Assembly (NCBI RefSeq): GCF_009729035.1
Contig: NZ_CP045483.1
Coordinates: 704,001 to 768,000 of the forward strand
DNA length: 64,000 nt
Origin: Stygiolobus azoricus
Lineage (GTDB): Archaea; Thermoproteota; Thermoprotei_A; Sulfolobales; Sulfolobaceae
Reading direction: 5' to 3'
Part shown: piece by piece, positions 61,745 to 64,000 of the stretch
Position numbering within the stretch: the first letter of the stretch is position 1
How the letters are laid out: the number at the start of each line of letters is the position of its first letter
Made by a program: the position numbers and the translations under genes
The notes under the pieces: generated by a model
Told to the model about the DNA's origin: nothing
Seen by the model: the letters and a program-made list of their open reading frames with translations, nothing else
The model's database searches: none

Positions 61745-62369
61745 TTTTGAGTTTCCTCAATATACTCCATTCTACAATCTTTAACTTAGCTTTTACGGTC
61801 AATCCTACTCCTACCGGGTTTATCTTGCCTTTTCTTATCTCCTCTAAGATCTCGTCTACGTTGAACTCCGATATCTCTAACTCGTTATATGCAGAACCTA
61901 AGGCTTCTTTTACGTGTGAATCACTGTTAGCTACTCCCGGCATGTTCAATTCTTTAGATATTTTTAACGCTTTTTCATTTGCTGACCTAGGGGCCTTGGA
62001 GTTAAAAACTTCTATAGCGTCGAATTTGTAGTTATATACTTTTTCTCCTATTCCTGCCCTAAAGATATCGAAGGGATGGGACGGAAAAATGATGCAGTTG
62101 TTTTCTTTACTATAGTCTACCAGTTCCTCAATTTTTATAGGAGGATCAGGAGGAAAATTACAGAGAATAACTACATGTCCGAATTGTGTAGTGACTTCTT
62201 GTCCAGGAATTACAGGATATTCTTTAACTCTTCTATATGCTTCTGACGTATCATGGTCTGTTATGGCTATTCCGTTAAGACCTACTTTTAGTGAGTATTT
62301 TACCATAACTTCTGGGGAGTATTTTCCATCGCTATAAAAAGTGTGAACGTGGAGGTCTATCTTAATCAT
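61707..62369 (-). CDS. PHP-domain phosphoesterase
   Basis: Metal-dependent phosphoesterase of the PHP superfamily. The motifs are [14 protein letters not shown] (HxH), [13 protein letters not shown] (DHD), [26 protein letters not shown] and [14 protein letters not shown]. At 220 aa it is the short stand-alone form, related to nucleotide 3',5'-bisphosphate phosphatases. It lies between asd (4-nt overlap) and nreA (38-nt overlap). The coupling with NreA hints at a repair or nucleotide clean-up role, but this is inference. Confidence 0.9.
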   Translation of the reverse strand: MIKIDLHVHTFYSDGKYSPEVMVKYSLKVGLNGIAITDHDTSEAYRRVKEYPVIPGQEVTTQFGHVVILCNFPPDPPIKIEELVDYSKENNCIIFPSHPFDIFRAGIGEKVYNYKFDAIEVFNSKAPRSANEKALKISKELNMPGVANSDSHVKEALGSAYNELEISEFNVDEILEEIRKGKINPVGVGLTVKAKLKIVEWSILRKLKIAKNSRGVMYQM

Positions 62370-63418
62370 ATATATCCTAGCTCCTTCATGACCTCCACTG
62401 TCAGTATCGTTATTCCGGCAGCCCCTCTCACTAGGTTATCACCTAGAACTATTAGTCTTAATACATTATTTTCGTGTCTTATTCTCCCTACAGTGATGGC
62501 CATTCCGTTTTCTGCAGATACGTCTAGCATGGGCTGAGGTCTGTCTTCTTCATCTCTAACTATTATTGGTGATTTAGGTGCTGTGGATAAGTTCTTAATT
62601 TGAGGTAAAGACTTAAAGTTTCTAAACCGCTGTTTTATCTCCTCTATGTTCACTTTCTCGTTAGTTATTATATTTATTACTCCCATGTGACCTACTCTAG
62701 TGGGGACTCTAATTGACGTTACTGAAGTGTCTAACCTAGCTGGGATTATTTGCTGTCCTTCAAATTTTCCGTTAAGTTTTGTGAGTTCTTTTGCAATTTT
62801 GTCCTCTTCCCCTTTAATGTAAGGTATTATGTTCCCCTCTATTGCCATGAAGGAAATTCCGTTATAACCAGCCCCGCTTACAGCCTGGAGTGTAGTGATT
62901 AATATTTTTGATTTCTCTGCTATATCAAGCAAGGGTTTTATGGGCATGGACATTATAGCTGCGGTACAATTAGGGTTTTTAACAAGTAGTCCTTTCCATC
63001 CTTTTTTCTTTTGCTGTACCTTTAAAAGTTCTAGGTGCTCCCAATTTACCTCGGGGTTAATTAAAGGTACGTCTGGATCCATTCTAAAAGGACTTGCATT
63101 AGAAACAACAATTTTCCCGTTTTTTACTAACTCTAGTTCTATACTCTCTGCTAACTCATTAGGTAGGGCTGAGAGTACTATGTCGACATCTTTGTGGTCC
63201 TCATAATTTGTCGATACTATGGGTAAGTCCTTGACATTTTCCGGTATATCACCTGGCTCAATCCACTTGACTGAGTCCTTATACTTTTTACCTATTTTTG
63301 AGGGAGAAGCACTAACCTTAACTAGTTCCAGATAAGGGTGTTTAGAAAGTAATTTTACCATTTTTTGGCCTACCATTCCGGTTGAGCCGAGTAAGGATAC
63401 TTTTATTTTGTCGACCAT
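62366..63418 (-). CDS. asd: Aspartate-semialdehyde dehydrogenase
   Basis: Reduces aspartyl phosphate to the semialdehyde. Rossmann start [15 protein letters not shown], catalytic cysteine in [15 protein letters not shown] (about residue 150), [11 protein letters not shown] and [12 protein letters not shown], ending [18 protein letters not shown]. At 350 aa it is the archaeal/fungal type, which in Sulfolobales also gave rise to malonyl-CoA reductase. The preceding aspartokinase gene supports Asd. The start overlaps lysC by 16 nt. Feeds threonine, methionine and isoleucine, since lysine has its own route. Confidence 0.93.
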   Translation of the reverse strand: MVDKIKVSLLGSTGMVGQKMVKLLSKHPYLELVKVSASPSKIGKKYKDSVKWIEPGDIPENVKDLPIVSTNYEDHKDVDIVLSALPNELAESIELELVKNGKIVVSNASPFRMDPDVPLINPEVNWEHLELLKVQQKKKGWKGLLVKNPNCTAAIMSMPIKPLLDIAEKSKILITTLQAVSGAGYNGISFMAIEGNIIPYIKGEEDKIAKELTKLNGKFEGQQIIPARLDTSVTSIRVPTRVGHMGVINIITNEKVNIEEIKQRFRNFKSLPQIKNLSTAPKSPIIVRDEEDRPQPMLDVSAENGMAITVGRIRHENNVLRLIVLGDNLVRGAAGITILTVEVMKELGYI

Positions 63419-64000
63419 TCTAAAACCACCTCGTGTAGGTCTTTAGCGAGTTGCTCTGATTCTCTCTTATTTGATATAAATGTTATACTGACTCCTTTCA
63501 ACCCTCTAGATATAAAGAGTGGATTAAATGCAGAAGCCCTTGTGAGTACTTTGGATGAGATCTCTTTGTTTCTTAATCCGCATCCTACGATACTTATCGC
63601 GCCTACGTCTTCTACTTCCACTTCTTTTATTAAAGTGTCTAACTGATTTAATCTCTTCATCAGCCTTTCGCTATCTTCATTGTTTATTACTAATTGAATT
63701 ACAGTTTCTGATGCTGGTTGTGAAATCGCAACTATATTTACGTTAGCGTTTTTAACTTCAGTAGTTATTGTAGCAGCGGAACCGATCTTTCCTACGATTC
63801 TAGTACTTTCAATGGTGACAAGCTTTAAGTTATCGTTCATAGTAATTCCTTTTAATAAATCATTAGGTGTACATAACCCTTCTATCACAGTATCTCCTTC
63901 TTCGTAAAGTCCTTCTATAATTACTTTCATATTTGATCCAAATATAGGGTCAAAGGTTCTAGGATGTAATCTCTTAGCTCCTAGTTGTGAAAGTTCGATT
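63403..64000 (-). CDS. lysC: Aspartate kinase, C-terminal part (ACT domains; runs off the window)
   Basis: Phosphorylates aspartate, the entry to the aspartate family. The frame is open to the window edge: upstream of the first Met at 63930 it encodes [19 protein letters not shown], the conserved end of the kinase domain, so that Met is internal. Downstream come two ACT domains ([47 protein letters not shown]), the allosteric part that usually binds threonine or lysine. The kinase domain is outside the window. Overlaps asd by 16 nt. Confidence 0.92.
   Translation of the reverse strand, partial: IELSQLGAKRLHPRTFDPIFGSNMKVIIEGLYEEGDTVIEGLCTPNDLLKGITMNDNLKLVTIESTRIVGKIGSAATITTEVKNANVNIVAISQPASETVIQLVINNEDSERLMKRLNQLDTLIKEVEVEDVGAISIVGCGLRNKEISSKVLTRASAFNPLFISRGLKGVSITFISNKRESEQLAKDLHEVVLEWSTK

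Noticed and set aside
63403-63930. A separate 175-aa ACT-domain protein starting at 63930
   Set aside because: The frame continues upstream with conserved aspartokinase sequence ([11 protein letters not shown]), so this Met is internal to a gene cut by the window edge.

Overview
The window is chromosomal DNA from a hyperthermophilic crenarchaeon of the order Sulfolobales. The evidence is the combination of Cren7, two Alba paralogues, a TopR2-type reverse gyrase, topoisomerase VI, XPB1, TFB2, TFE-beta, WhiP, paired GatCA and GatDE genes, a tRNA-Arg with a 12-nt intron, and AT-rich DNA with short promoters. Most first genes look leaderless, with a TATA box about 25-35 nt before the start codon. 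Operon-internal genes carry GGTGAT-like ribosome binding sites. The gene order also matches what I recall of Sulfolobus and Saccharolobus. I cannot fix the genus. I see no insertion sequence, provirus or CRISPR array.

Layout. 1-3441 (minus): cutA-gatC-gatA-twy1-ribK, the last cut by the window edge and with a puzzling start. 3.5-14 kb: XPB1, Alba1, reverse gyrase TopR2, Alba2 and an Lhr-type helicase. 14-24 kb: rtcB, deoxyhypusine synthase, topoisomerase VI (B, A), aIF5A, SRP54, a degenerate Pus10-like protein, an atypical SDR and Cren7. 24-30 kb: UMP kinase, homocitrate synthase, a large pilin-like surface protein, a DUF357-cytidylyltransferase fusion, diphthine synthase and a metallophosphoesterase. 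29.6-38.6 kb: TBP, Gar1, TFB2, TFE-beta, Trm1, fibrillarin and Nop5. 38.6-46 kb: S30e, GatD, GatE and class II ribonucleotide reductase. 46-49 kb: acetyl-CoA synthetase divergent from a SatP-type acetate transporter. 49.6-51.6 kb: argS followed after 4 nt by tRNA-Arg(GCG). 53-59 kb: thermosome alpha and WhiP, next to what is probably oriC3. 59.6-64 kb: argF, NreA with a C-terminal PIP box, a PHP phosphoesterase, asd and the end of aspartokinase.

The genes form functional neighbourhoods. One is DNA topology and chromatin (Alba1/2, TopR2, Topo VI, Cren7). One is basal transcription (TBP, TFB2, TFE-beta). One is RNA modification (fibrillarin, Nop5, Gar1, Trm1, Twy1, RtcB). One is translation-factor modification (aIF5A with DHS; DphB for EF2).

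The most interesting observations are these. (1) Three candidate C/D-box guide RNAs share the same unusual terminal boxes, C = RUGAAGA with D = CGGA, while their internal boxes are canonical. (2) tbp has no AUG, GUG or UUG where its conserved N-terminus begins; the codon there is AUA behind a Shine-Dalgarno-like motif. (3) ribK has a well-placed SD and UUG start, but one extra A puts it out of frame, and its body is in frame with twy1 across a single UGA. (4) argS and tRNA-Arg(GCG) lie in tandem 4 nt apart. (5) Nine of the thirteen convergent gene pairs overlap tail to tail.
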